This document shows positions 23,422 through 35,470 of a DNA stretch of 64,000 nt, piece by piece; positions within the stretch are counted from its first letter, which is position 1, and each line of letters starts with the position of its first letter. Location: contig NC_090746.1 of the NCBI RefSeq assembly GCF_036898095.1, positions 57,328,151 through 57,392,150 on the forward strand. The letters run 5' to 3'. The translations under genes and the position numbers were made by a program. The notes below the pieces were generated by a model that was given only the letters and a program-made list of their open reading frames with translations, was not told the DNA's origin and did no database searches. Origin of the DNA: Palaemon carinicauda. Taxonomy: Eukaryota > Arthropoda > Malacostraca > Decapoda > Palaemonidae.

Positions 23422-23844
23422 ACGCTAAAGAGGATAACCAGAAGAATGCAAAAGGGCCAACAAGAGGAATGCAAGCTCACCAAAAAATTGCCAGCCAACC
23501 AAAGAAACATAAGCTACAATCAAGTTCGATATCAAGAGAAAAGCCAACGTTTAAACCTGTTCTATCAATGCAATACTATGCAACATTACTTTCAATGCAC
23601 ATAGTGCATATGGCATTACAGTACAAATCACACAATACATAACATTAGAGCTGTGTGGGATATCGGAGATAACAGCTGGAGAAAAAGTGAAACAAAGTTA
23701 ATCAAGGAAAAGAAAAAAAATTAAATATTGGTTTTAAAGATGTTCTCTGAAATCAAAGACCGAGACTTGGTGTTTAACATCGAGGAGGATTGTGGAGGGG
23801 GAATACAGCTCTCCATAGAGAAAATAAATTGAACAATATCATTA

Positions 23845-25257
23845 ATGTTAATTGAGGCAAACGAGATCCGGGGCGGGGACTTCACAATGACACGCAACCA
23901 GAGACCCATGCAACTGAGGTGGCATATAACACATTCACCAGGGAGAGGTAAAAAGACGCATCAACAGTTTGTGAGTTTACCTCCTCCCATCGAATATGTC
24001 CCCATATTCCAATATACAGAAACTGAGAAAGTACAGCAGTACTGCTCTATCGAAGGGTTCATCAAGAAGATAGACATTGGGACTGCCGAGTTATGTTGGA
24101 CTGATACAATGAATATTTTAGTGGCTAAACAAAGAATAAGAGATGAAGCCAAGCTTGAGGCCATTGATGATCCGGAATACTTATCCATCAGGATATGTAC
24201 CGTCTCCAAACAATATCTAAGAAGGAAATTTAGCCTTGTACCTGAACGTATACAACAGTACCTGAGCAGATACCAACCGACAAGAGGTGAACAAGAAAGC
24301 CATTACAATTTCTTTGTTTGCATCTCACAGGAGATGGAAGGATTTATACATGGGAATGCGATATTAGAGGGATTAAAAGCAGCGTAGATAGTGATCCTGG
24401 CAAATTCCTTACCAATCACGTGAGGAATCCTCCGTACAAACTGATACCACTGAAAAGTGCCAAGCTTTACATTAGAGCGTTATTGTCATCACTGGCACAT
24501 ATAGAAGAAGATTCAAGGAAGTAGAAATCCCATGGGGTCAGAGGGACCAGAGTCGCGACCGTCCTCCCATCAACGTCGAGAAAGCAGTCTCGCAGTAGGT
24601 CTGATAGCAAACCACCCAAGCAAAAATGTGGACGAAAAGATGCCTGCTATTCCTGTCAAGAATAGGGACACATCACAACAAATTGTCCCCACTGGAAGAG
24701 GTCTATCCAATGTTACAATTGTGAACGGATGGGGCATTACGCTTGAGATTGTCAGAGCGTTCGAGCCACCAACACGGGTTCGAACAACAGCACCTCATCA
24801 TTTTCATCAAGTCTAAGGTGGGGACAGACAACCTTATGCTCCCCCACCTAAGTTCAATCAACAATCATGGAGGCCTCAAGTACAACCCCAGCATAGTGTA
24901 ACAGCAACAGCAGTGACCCCAGGCACAGAGTCCCATTCAAGGACAAGGACAACTCAGGGCCTGGGAAGCTCCCCAAGGAGAGGTCCAGTGGAAACATTGG
25001 GACCTAGAGCTGTATTGGGACTGACACCACACCAGACCATCACCGTTTCAGCTTTCTCAAACAATGTTCGCTCAGCATTAATTAGTACTGAAACTAATAT
25101 TTCTCTTATTGATGAATCTCATGTAAAAGTTCAGAAAGTGGAGAGTGTAGATCCCTTTAACTGTAACATTATCGGTAGAAATAAATTGTTTATAACTTTA
25201 ATTTGTAGTTAGACATTTGAACTTGCTAGTGTAATATGTAGACACGAGTTTTACGTC
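23845..25257 (+). pseudogene. retroelement gag and start of protease, decayed
   Basis: The frame 23845-24387 encodes a 180-residue gag-like segment (MQLRWHITHSPGRGKK, YLRRKFSLVPERIQQYLSRY). After a shift, two CCHC zinc knuckles of the form CX2CX4HX4C lie near 24640-24760 (CYSCQE-GHITTNC and CYNCERMGHYA-DC), each spoiled by one stop. Next, at 25050-25110, SALISTETNISLIDESHVK sits where a retropepsin has its LVDTGA-ISLI active-site loop; the catalytic Asp-Thr-Gly is not intact. The frame runs to the edge of the giant inverted repeat, and its missing end reappears at 37531. Consistent with a Ty3/Gypsy-like gag-pol; non-functional. Confidence 0.7.
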
Positions 25258-26689
25258 GTACAGTCACTCATATAAATTGATGGATGTCCGGGTGTTTGAG
25301 AGAGATTTCCATTTCACCCCTTTCTGGACGACATGTGTCTGGGAGTGCGAGACCAGTCGAATATTGAACTACCTAACTCTGCTGTAGTAATTGTTAACTT
25401 TTACGAATATGTTATTGATCTGTATTTTTTCCACGTAGATATATATTACAGAGGTTCTGTTCTTTCCTTCTCTTCTGCCCTGTTGTTTTTCTCTCGCCTT
25501 TCTACTTGTAGTCAGAGTGAATTAGATGGGATGGTGGATCAGTCCAGAAATAATTAGCAACAAGAAGTATTTCATGACAATGGATGGAGAATTTTGTAGC
25601 ATACCATAAAAAAACCTCCCTCTGGATCTTATTTTTTTTTCCAAAGACTCATTAAAAAAAATTCTAAGATGTATGATTTTTCCCTTTTTCAAAATTGGAT
25701 TAAATGGGCACTGCTAATCTTCTGTTATAAAGCTTGACTCTCTGAAAAAGGATTGTTCATTAAACTATTCCATTGGAAGCCTAATTTGATTTGCACAGGC
25801 TCACATTGTTAGCAGTTGTCTGTGTCATTTAGACCATTATGCCAAATACTAGGATCTTTATTGTCATTCCACACTACTTACACCTACCCTAGAAATAATT
25901 TTTGATATCCGGAAATTCAATTATCTAACGCCACGATCGAAATCAATGGGACTTGAACCCGGTTGTGCCAAGCAGTACACAGAAATTAAATCCCATTGTT
26001 AGTAATATTCATAGTAATGACAAAGGACTTTGCGGGCATGGTGAAATGATGTATTTTTGGGGATTAATTTAATAAACTAAACATGTCAGAGTCAAGCTCT
26101 TGGGAGGAATGTAATGTATAGGCTGAGGATTGGCCATAGTCGGCCAAAGCACAAATATCTTTTCGTTTTTTTCTTCTTTTGAGCGATATTCATGCACAGT
26201 TTAAAAGTACTTCAAGTTTTGCTTATTATAATTTTTACTTCTTTGCTTGCTTTATCATTCAGTTGAATTTATAGCTATTATTATTATTATTATTATTATT
26301 GCAGTTGTTGTCAATTACTTATCTTTTCAAAGTATTTGGTATCAATTTTCACCAACAGATTTCAGTTATGTTTAATTAATGATCATTTTTATTTATCCTC
26401 TTTTTTTTCAAATACTTTGGTAATCATTATTTGATGCTTCTACTGATAGTGGAGAAGATATCAGAAAATTTCCGGAGAATCTTCCATTTCCGGAACTAGA
26501 CACCAAAATTAGCACAGACTCGTCGGGGATTGCTCTTTTTAATAAATAGGATGCTATTGAATATACAGAAATATTGCATTTCGCAATAAGATGGCAAAGA
26601 CTTGCCTTATCTGAATGCTCTTGATGTCAAATCATACATTTTTTTTACTGCGTAGAATCCGAATTTAGAAATATGTACTTACCCATTTC

Positions 26690-27185
26690 CTATATAAGCT
26701 ATAAAAACTTTAACAAAACAAGAGGAAGAGAAACTAGATAGAACAGTGTGCCCGAGTGTACCATCAAGCAAGAGAACTCTAACCCAAGACAGTGGAAGAC
26801 CATGGTACAGAGGCTATGGCACTACCCAAGACTAGAGAACAATGGTTTGATTTTGGAGTGTCCTCCTAGAAGAGCTGCTTACCATAGCTAAAGAGTCTCT
26901 TCTACCCCTACCAAGAGGAAAGTAGCCACTGAACAATTACATTGCAGTATTTAACCCCTTGGATGAAGAAGAATTGTTTGGTAATCTCAGTGTTGTCAGG
27001 TGTATGAAGTCAGGGGAGAATCTGTAAAGAATAGGCCAGACTATTCGGTGTCTGTGTGGGCAAAGGGAAAGTAAACCGTAACCAGAGAGAAGGATCCAAT
27101 ATAGTACTGTCTGTCCAGTCAAAGGACTCCATAACTCTCTAGCGGTAGTATCTCAACGGGCGGCTGGTGCCCTGGCCAACTTACT
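26690..27185 (+). repeat. dispersed repeat family copy, left-arm-only insertion
   Basis: AAGCAAGAGAACTCTAACCC, AGACAGTGGAAGACCATGG and CCAGTCAAAGGACTCCAT are shared with copies at 54054-54505 and 54505-55135. The right arm lacks it, so it arrived in, or was lost from, one arm only. Confidence 0.85.
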
Positions 27186-27187
27186 AC

Positions 27188-27193
<6 letters not shown>

Positions 27194-27269
<76 letters not shown>

Positions 27270-27666
27270 GTTTGCCTAAGTATATTATACATAGAAAATA
27301 ATGGTGTCATTTGAAAAATGAAATAATTTATTACCTGGTTCTTTAATATCTTTAGACATTTTCGTCTTTTGAGATTTACTGAGGATTTAGTTAGACCCAA
27401 CTTGTGAAGGTTTAAATGCTGTTTGCCCCTCCTTGCCTTATTGTTATGTGGGACTTGAAGTTGACACTTCTGATTTTATAATTCTTATGAAGCCTATAGG
27501 CCTAGAATTAAAATGAAGAGGAGACTGTGGAGAAATTTCACAAATCGTAACTTTATGCCCAGATACACCTCTTTCATAAATGACAAGATTTGATGCAAAT
27601 ATTTATTGTTGCTACCAGACATATAGCCATACCCTAGTATGTGTTAAAGACAAGACGACAGAGCCA

Positions 27667-27719
<53 letters not shown>
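27194..27719. repeat. (TA)n and (ATT)n microsatellites
   Basis: (TA)n at 27194-27268 and (ATT)n at 27667-27719. Their counterparts in the right arm are the (TA)n block at 32553 onward and the (AAT)n at 31951-32004. Confidence 0.95.
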
Positions 27720-27720
<1 letters not shown>

Positions 27721-28475
27721 TGTTGTTGTTGTTGTTATTCGAGATACGTTGCTATTGTAGAATCTGCCCATTATAGGTATGGGGGAATATGTCTGACCCG
27801 ATTATAGCTTTCCCTTCGTAAATTAAAGTTGGATAATATAGGTAGATTTAATTGTATTTCTGGTACCGAAGATAACACACCACTTCGGTTATTTACTTAT
27901 TCATTTATCATTATTACTTCTCCCTTAATATACTCCTCAAGAGATTAGACCTATATAGGCGGCGTTGACTGTTACCTAAGCTTTGGCTTGAAATAATTTA
28001 TTGCAAGTTTCGAACCACGACCCTAACTACCTTTTGCTTCATACACAAAACGACATAAGCAAAATCAAGTAATAACTTTGAATTGATAACCCAAATGCAT
28101 AGATGGTTATTATTATTAGACAACAGGACTAAGCTTAGATTATTTTCCCTCTTGAAGCCCTCTTTCCCACTCCAACTATCTACAGACACAGTTCCAGGAA
28201 TAGTCTCACGGAATCAAGGTGTTCAGAGGGATTCGTGTTTCATTAATGTATTACTTTTTTTTCTGAAATATTATTGTAGCACAATTGTTTTAACTATCTA
28301 ATATTTTTTCAATAATAAAATTTTTCATAACAGTTGAGCAACTTTGTGCATTCATACACATGTTTACAAAGTGAAATATAAGATTTAATACTAAGTGACA
28401 AGTTATGTTCAACGCTGTCCAATGCAATAATAAATAAATAGCAACAATCTGGCTGCATACTGTAAACGGGAATCC

Positions 28476-28545
28476 CCCCCCCCCCCCACCTCGTACCCTT
28501 TATTAGTAGAGGAAGAGAAGAAGGAAAAGGATAAGAAAGGGTTAC

Positions 28546-28631
<86 letters not shown>
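28476..28631. repeat. C-run and (GA)n microsatellite
   Basis: A C-run at about 28476-28489 and (GA)n at 28549-28631. The (GA)n pairs with the shorter (CT)n at 31291-31343 in the right arm. Confidence 0.95.
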
Positions 28632-28634
<3 letters not shown>

Positions 28635-29879
28635 AAGAGGAGAATTCAACACCAGACCAAAGAAAGCCTGTTGCTGTTTTGCTGGATAACCGGGGGACGT
28701 CAGTAGCAGGATACTACCTTTCTATCCTGCCTGTCTCGGAACCCCAAACTGAGAGGTAGTCCTGAATCGGAAGACACCTAAGAGGAAGGATCCTCAACAG
28801 AGTCGATTTCTTAGGGCTTGACCCGACCCAGGACTCTCGGAAAACCCGAGTCTCTTTACTTCAGGTTATCCAGGATGATACAGACATCACTGCCATTACT
28901 TCTCGGAAAATATTCTCTATTTAAGAAGACTCAAACATTTTATGTAAAGTTTATAGATTTGTTGATAAATTCATATTTTTTTTATAAAGTTTGATAATTA
29001 AGAATTTAGTTGCCTTTCATAATAATCATCATTATAGCTATTTATGAATTTTGAATATTCTTCTAGCAAATAGATCAGTATTTTGATGGCCATTGGTAGG
29101 CACCCATTGATACTATTGCGAAAGTTATTGGGTACTGTCAGATCTCTCTCTGGATAAAGCACATTTTCGCTTTACTTAATTTTCGAGTCAACACAATATG
29201 AATCTCTTTATTAACTTTTAAAGGACAAAACTGGATAACACTATTCCTATTTAAATATGATTTCAAAAAAATAGTTTACTTTTAAAATCATTGATTAAAA
29301 TTTTGTTTTGATATACTGTACAAAAGAGGAAAATCAAATAAATAGATTCGAAGAGTAGACTCGAGAGGCCGACCCTGTTATACAATGGGAATAATGAGGT
29401 TGAAAGATGCAGACAGTTACTTGAATTGCTAAACTCTTCTAGAGTCGATGCTTTGCAATGAGAGTATAGCTGTTAGGAACCTTATTTTCAATTATGGCTC
29501 AGCAATAGCTTATTAGGAAGCAGCGGGTTCTCTAGTGTGTTGCAAGAAGTATTAAAGTCTTAAACGATTAAAACATTTTATTTACAAGAACAATCTCAAG
29601 TCGACCTTTCAGGGGTCGGAAGTTTAGTCTGAACACTGTCACTGAGATGTGCTTTAAAGATAAAAGACTTTTCACCCTCAAATTCAATACTCCGTATTTA
29701 TTAGGCCTATAAACATTTCCATTCCTTAACCTGAATATCCAGCCTAGAATTTCCATCGAACAGTCACAAATAGTTTCCAAGATTTCACTATAACTATTGT
29801 TTGTTCGTAATTAAGACTGTCTAAGGTCCAAACAATATCAGTAGACCATGTTTGATAAAATTCTTTGGAAACTTCAATT

Positions 29880-29996
29880 TTACAGCATGTGATGTATGAA
29901 GTAGGAGATGATGAATGGAGAAGTTTTGATTGAGACGGCTGGCGAAATGTAACCGGGGCCGTTAGGGTCAATAGGCCTAGGAAAAGATGATGACCA
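29880..29996 (+). repeat. LINE 3'-tail fragment
   Basis: GAGATGATGAATGGAGAAG followed by GGCTGGCGAAATGTAAC and GTCAATAGGCCTAGGAAAAG parallels 44793-44908 and the end of 46755-47010, pointing to one LINE family with a common C-terminus and 3' tail. Confidence 0.6.
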
Positions 29997-30249
29997 TATA
30001 CATAATGAATTTTAATTCAAACTCTTTAAAATATTAAAATATTAAAACTGGTCAGTTTAATTCATGAAAAGTAATTCATCAAAATAGTTTCTCTTAATTA
30101 TTTTTTTCTCTTGGAATCTGAAGTTGTCTAAATTTCTGGGAAATTGCGTAATCGTTTGTACACTGAAATAGATCATATTTGCTGCTACTGAAGAAACACA
30201 AGAGGAATATAAATGCTTGATTTTAGAATACTGCACAAAAGCAACGATA

Positions 30250-30460
30250 TGCCGGTAATGTCAGGTAGGCCTACAATGCAAGGCTCTATAGCTGCAGAAG
30301 CTGTGATGTCATATAGGCGTACTATGCAACGCTTAAAACATGTAAATGCAGAAGCTATAATGTCAGATATGCCTACAATGCAACGTTTAAAACATGTAGA
30401 TGCAGAGCTGTAATGTCAGATATGCCTACAATGCAACGTTTAAAACATACTGATGTATTG
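30250..30460 (+). repeat. 54-bp tandem repeat, four units
   Basis: Four units begin ATGTCA and contain CCTACAATGCAACGTTTAAAACAT or a diverged form, with starts near 30257, 30306, 30360 and 30413 and a spacing of 48-54 bp. The first unit is the most diverged. Confidence 0.88.
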
Positions 30461-31287
30461 TAGAAGCCATGACTCCGTTTTCTCTCTTTCCTCAGATGTT
30501 CTAATAGTATTTCTTTTAAAAATTAGTATGCCTTCACCTAAATGAAAACTTACTATGCAGCAAATGAAAATTAAGATAATCTGCCTTTAGGAGATATGTG
30601 ACAGACTAAAAGAAAAATGGCATCTCATCCGTCTGGGACTTTGACACCACGAAGGAAACGCTATCTCTCCATAGTGATTTTCTTTTTTCAGGTGTTTTTT
30701 TTTTTCGTAACTCATTGATAAAGCCAAGGTCTTAGTAAGGTCTACAGATCTTGGTTAAGTAAAAATTTTGTTTGATACTGGAGGATCATCGGTGCCATGA
30801 TGGTTGAGGAGGCTCTAGAGGTGGTGCTTTTGCTTTTCTATCCTCACTTAATATGCAGCATATTCAAAATTCATAAATAGCTATAATGATGATTATTATG
30901 AAAGGCAACTAAATTCTTAATTATCAAACTTTATAAAAAAAATTATGAATTTATCAACAAATCTATAAACTTTGCATAAAATGTTTGAGTCTTCTTAAAT
31001 AGAGAATATTTTCCGAAAGGTAATGGCAGTGATGTCTGTATCGTCCTGGATAACCTGAAATAAAGAGACTCGGGTTTTCCGAGAGTCCTGGGTCGGGTCA
31101 AGCCCTAAGTAGAAATCGACTCCGTTGAGGATCCTTCCTCTTAGGTGTCTTCCGATTCAGGACTACTTCTCAGTTTGGGGTTCCGAGACAGGCAGGATAG
31201 AAAGATAGTATCCTGTCAATGACGTCCCCCGGTTATCCAGCAAAACAGCAACAGGCTTTCTGTGGTCTGGTGTTGAATTCTCCTCTT

Positions 31288-31290
<3 letters not shown>

Positions 31291-31348
<58 letters not shown>

Positions 31349-31948
31349 TTTTGCATTGGGCAAGCGTTGTTCGTAAGTTGCCACTTAGTAATAAACCTTA
31401 TATTTCACTTAGGAGATATGTGTATGTATGAAACAACGGTGGTCAACTGCTATGAAAAATTCTATCATTGAAAAATATTGGATCGTTAAAGAAATCGTGC
31501 TAGAATATTTCAGAACAAAAAATAAATACGGTAATGTAGCCCGAATCCCTCTAAATACCGTGATTCCTGGAACTGACTGGGAAAGAGGGAAAATAATTCA
31601 AGCTTAGTCCTGTTGTCTAATAATAACAATTTATGCATTTGGGTTATGAATTCAAAGTTATTATTTAATTTTGCTTGTGTCGTTTTGTGTATAAAGCAAA
31701 AGTTAGTTGGGTTCGTGGTTTCGAAACTTGCAAGCCAAATTTCAGGTTATAGTCAAAGCTGCCTATATACTGTAGGTCCAATCTCTCGTGGGGTTTATTC
31801 AGGGAGAAGAAATAATGATAAATAAATAAAACTATAATGAATTCTACCTCTATTATTTAATTTTACTTCACGAATGGAAGTCTATAATAGGGTCAGACAT
31901 ATTAACCCAAAGCTGTAATGTGCAGATTCTACAATAGAAACGTATCTC

Positions 31949-32004
<56 letters not shown>
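31291..32004. repeat. (CT)n and (AAT)n microsatellites
   Basis: (CT)n at 31291-31343 and (AAT)n at 31951-32004, the shorter or differing partners of those in the left arm. Confidence 0.95.
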
Positions 32005-32547
32005 TGGCTCTGTAGTCTTGGCTTTATAACATACTAGGGCATGGCTATATGTCAGATGGCAACAATAAATATTTGCATCAAATCTTATAACTTAATAAAG
32101 GTGTCTATCTGGGCATAAAGTTGCTATTTGAGAAATTTCTCCACAGTCTCTTCATCATTTTATTTTTAGGCCTATAAGCTTAATAAGAATTATAAAATCA
32201 GAAGTGCGAACTTCAAGTCACATATAACAGTAAGGCGAGGGGCAAACTGAGCATTCAAACCTTCACAAGTCGGGGCTAACTAAATAATAAGTAAATCTCA
32301 AAAGACGAAACTTTATAAAGACATTAATGAATCAGGTAATAGACAATGATTAAGACTGATACTACAAATATTAGTGTTCAAGTAAATAGTAGACAGCATC
32401 AATTCATTAAAACATATGTATAATTCTTTGTAATACATAGGCCTATGTGAATAATAAAACACGCAAATTCCAGTAAAACAATTAGAATAAAGACAATTTC
32501 ATCTTTTAAAAGACGTCATTATTTTCTTGGTATAATATACTTAGGCA

Positions 32548-32552
<5 letters not shown>

Positions 32553-32601
<49 letters not shown>

Positions 32602-32631
32602 TACATACATATATATCTATATATATATGTA

Positions 32632-32700
<69 letters not shown>

Positions 32701-32722
32701 TATCTATCTATCTATCTATCTA

Positions 32723-32778
<56 letters not shown>
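32553..32778. repeat. compound (TA)n/(CTAT)n microsatellite
   Basis: Three (TA)n blocks are broken by ATACATACATA and by a (CTAT)n run at about 32702-32726, much longer than the left-arm counterpart. Confidence 0.95.
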
Positions 32779-32781
<3 letters not shown>

Positions 32782-33012
32782 GTTTATCCTCCTGGGAATA
32801 ATGTCAAGCAATCTATTACAAATATTTTCCTCACGCACAGACTCCCAAGATGATAAGCATTCGCTAATGATTGCTTGTCTACTATTGCGAACGGGAAACG
32901 ATTATGAAAATGAACGCTTGGTTATAAAAATGAGTTAACTCTTTGTTTCCTTCTTCGGCTGTGTAGCTGTATAGAGTCCTTTCATTGACGTCACTGGGAT
33001 TCGCCGGCGGCC

Positions 33013-33204
33013 ATGCTGGAGGACATACAAAGTGAAAACATGGCGGCTGCTACAGCGAATATGGACAATGAGAGGGACTTTGTCAAACAATTGTCGGGTG
33101 ATGATAAGCGTTTTTACAAGCAGAAACTCGATCTAATTGATGGCCTAGATCCATACCAGATGCAGAATTCATTCAGTCAAAATATTGAGGATTATTTCCA
33201 TTGA
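33013..33204 (+). CDS. 5' coding fragment of transposon ORF, shortened
   Basis: Same start as the frame at 7921 (MLEDIQSENMAAATANMDNE). An internal deletion after QNIED removes the MVNYLVLS region and closes the frame at YFH. Remnant of a transposon protein, not a host gene. Confidence 0.5.
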   Translation: MLEDIQSENMAAATANMDNERDFVKQLSGDDKRFYKQKLDLIDGLDPYQMQNSFSQNIEDYFH

Positions 33205-33915
33205 ATAATCTGCTTCCAGAATTTGTTGTTTTTCCCTTTAATGCTTTTAAGTCCAAAATTAGATAAACACTGGGCCAATGAAGAGAGTGTTTATAATTAT
33301 AAAGCTAATATTGATCATTTAGCCTAACCTTGTGTATTATAATTTTTGATTGTCCAAATGTATGTAAAAGTTTTGCATTATAATGTCAAATCTTTATCAG
33401 TTCATGCCTTACCATTGTGTTTGTGTTTGGTTACAAATGCTATAATTTCTTATATATTTATAAACATATGATGGACAAACTCTATTGTAATGCTCTTGGA
33501 TGATCGTTTTGCCTCCTTGCAATTAAATGCGCAAGTTTAATTATTTTTTCAATGTTTCATATATTAGCTGAAGACCCCTTCGGGTTAAACCAGCTTTCAG
33601 ATATTATTATTATCATTTATAATCAATGTTTATTCATCACATAGGCCTGTATGTCTGCACAATTTAATACACAAATTAAAATAAATATAAATATACACTT
33701 AATTATATATAGGCATGAGCACCTTGACGAAATAGAGACCTAGGTAAGTAGCCTTTGTTAATATAGCCAATATGGGCGCTTTTAATTTTTGTTTCGAAAA
33801 TCTGAGATGCCCCTTTTGATGTTTAAAAATTGAGATACCCCCTCCCCCACACACACTACACACTGAACTGACGATGATACTTGTGAAGTCACACATGCGA
33901 TCGGATATAGCATGT

Positions 33916-34176
33916 TTACACAGGAATAATGATACTTTTAGGGCCTAGCCGAGACTGACCTGATATGAAATGATCAGAACAGATACGTGCGTAGGGTAGT
34001 GAGGATTCACGTAGATCAGCCCGTGATATTATGGTCAACCACAAGTCACGTCTGCGCTTGGATAATTCTTCTGTATCTTTGTCCTGATTCTGAATAACTG
34101 CCGGTATGCGGTAGAAACTCTTGTCATCTCTTTGTCCTCGGTTCCCACAGCCAACAATAGCGCAAAAACTGGGCAT
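33916..34176 (-). CDS. THAP zinc-finger exon of transposon, open copy
   Basis: MPSFCAIVGCGNRGQRDD begins the frame. CAIVGC supplies the first two cysteines and ARICSDHFISG supplies the last Cys and His with the following Phe, the C2CH pattern of THAP DNA-binding domains. The spacing between the pairs is about 50 residues, as usual. A GTCAGT donor follows the ISG codons near 33961, so this is probably a first exon cut off from a lost transposase body. Translation past the donor gives an unrelated tail. Copy 1 carries a stop in the same exon. Confidence 0.72.
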   Translation of the reverse strand: MPSFCAIVGCGNRGQRDDKSFYRIPAVIQNQDKDTEELSKRRRDLWLTIISRADLRESSLPYARICSDHFISGQSRLGPKSIIIPV

Positions 34177-34689
34177 CGTGTTAATGTGAATGTGATGAGA
34201 TGGCTAACTATTAAACAGTTCAACCACAGCTCTTCACTGAACGCGTCTTTGTTTGTCCTCCAAGATGGCGGACCGGAAGTTTGATGACGTATAATGAAAG
34301 GACTCTATACTGTACATATAGGCAGTAAGACTATACTTAATTGCCACATATTATTCATCTTGCTGCCTGAAATAGTACACTCTAAACCTCGTATCTGTAG
34401 CCGCACAGTGCTGTGTAGGTCAGACCAAAACAGTAGCATTCTCGTCGACTGCAGCATTCCGACTTGCACCTACAATTAGTCTGCTACCGGCAACTCTCTG
34501 CAATGGGTGGAAGCTTTGTCCAAATTATCTTTTCTTAGTCTAGCACAGGTTTAAGGGAATTTTTCCTTTCCTTGTCACCCTGAGTCTCACCCCACATCCT
34601 CGCTTTGATCTAGTTTCAGCTTTCATACTAAATGGCCAGTAGAAATAAAAAACAATGTCTGCTCTCTTGTATTTGGTAGAGTGTGCTTG

Positions 34690-35470
34690 TATTGTAAGAA
34701 GTACATCGAGCATTGCTTACTCTTCAAAAGTTTTTGAACTTCATGAGGGCCAATCACCCACTAATCCTACACCAGGGTTCTAACTTGGCTCACAAGAATA
34801 GTAATGAGGTGGGAATTTTGACATGTGTGGAGCTTTCTGCTATCATTGGAGGGAAGAAGACTGTGATTGGTTCTCATGACGGAAGAACTCCTTCAAGTCA
34901 TACTCTCTGCCCTGGCATGATATGAACAGCTTGGAGAACAGACGATTGTTTGCTTTGAAGAGTCAACAGATACAGATACCTGTAGTAAAAAGTCAACCCT
35001 GTTCCTTTTGATTTGTTCATAGATGGTGGATTCTTCTTTTCTTCCCCGTCTCTTAATAAACTCCTGGAAATTGACATTTCCTTTCTCAAAGTGTGCGCTA
35101 ACCAGCTCTGAAAAAACTTCATTGAGCAATGTTCTATGCATCAAGTGAAAGCAGGTCTCAACTCTCAGCCTGGAGAAGATTGCTCACATCTTGCATGCCT
35201 TGTGAGAGCTTTTATATTCTCTCAAGGAACACTGTGCTCGTTCTGTTTTGTCATGCTGGATGGTGTGTTTAGAACCCCCTTGATCCCACTTCTTGCCTCA
35301 TACTGTGTATCCAAGTGGCTGACTTCAGGACCAGCTACCATCCACCATCTCAGTACTGATAGGTCTTCAGTCATGCCCATTGCACTCCCGCCTGCCTTGA
35401 TGACAGTGATGGACCCAGAACAAAAAGCATCTCATTTATTGCATGGAAGAGGGAAATATTAGTCACATAG
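34690..35470 (-). pseudogene. decayed copy of a widespread uncharacterised protein
   Basis: On the minus strand two neighbouring frames give MTEDLSVLRWWMVAGPEVSH (near 35370) and, further along, HFEKGNVNFQEFIKRRGRK with EQIKRNRVDFLLQ (34893-35144). I recall this pair of motifs from repeated, uncharacterised proteins in cnidarian, fish and mollusc genomes, with no established function. At least two stops or shifts break it. It lies in the right-arm-only part of the giant inverted repeat, so it arrived there with another insertion. Confidence 0.4.

Larger units (their letters stand above)
25258..29058 (+). repeat. left arm of the giant inverted repeat
   Basis: Pairs with the right arm in three blocks: 25258-26690 with 36065-37528, 27255-28223 with about 31530-32550, and 28631-29058 with 30860-31291. 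Unique to this arm are a dispersed-repeat copy at 26690-27185 and extra sequence at about 28224-28548. Microsatellites occur at corresponding places in both arms but differ in length. No coding frame is conserved between the arms. Confidence 0.8.
29059..30859. other. spacer between the giant inverted-repeat arms
   Basis: Unpaired 1.8-kb centre of the structure. It holds a LINE 3'-tail fragment (about 29880-29996) and a 54-bp tandem repeat (30250-30460). No gene is supported; frames up to 75 codons at 29568-29971 look like chance. Confidence 0.6.
32970..34309. mobile_element. THAP-type DNA transposon derivative, copy 2
   Basis: Collinear with 7878-9287, with the same inverted ends (TAGAGTCCTTTCATTGACG at left, GGACTCTA at right, each next to TA). 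It is about 1.34 kb; the shorter length comes mostly from a deletion of about 80 bp in the plus-strand frame. It lies in the right arm of the giant inverted repeat and has no partner in the left arm. Confidence 0.78.

Noticed and set aside
28683..28871. Small element with GGATAACC/GGTTATCC ends inside the giant repeat arm
   Set aside because: Only eight matching bases at each end and no duplication visible; likely chance.
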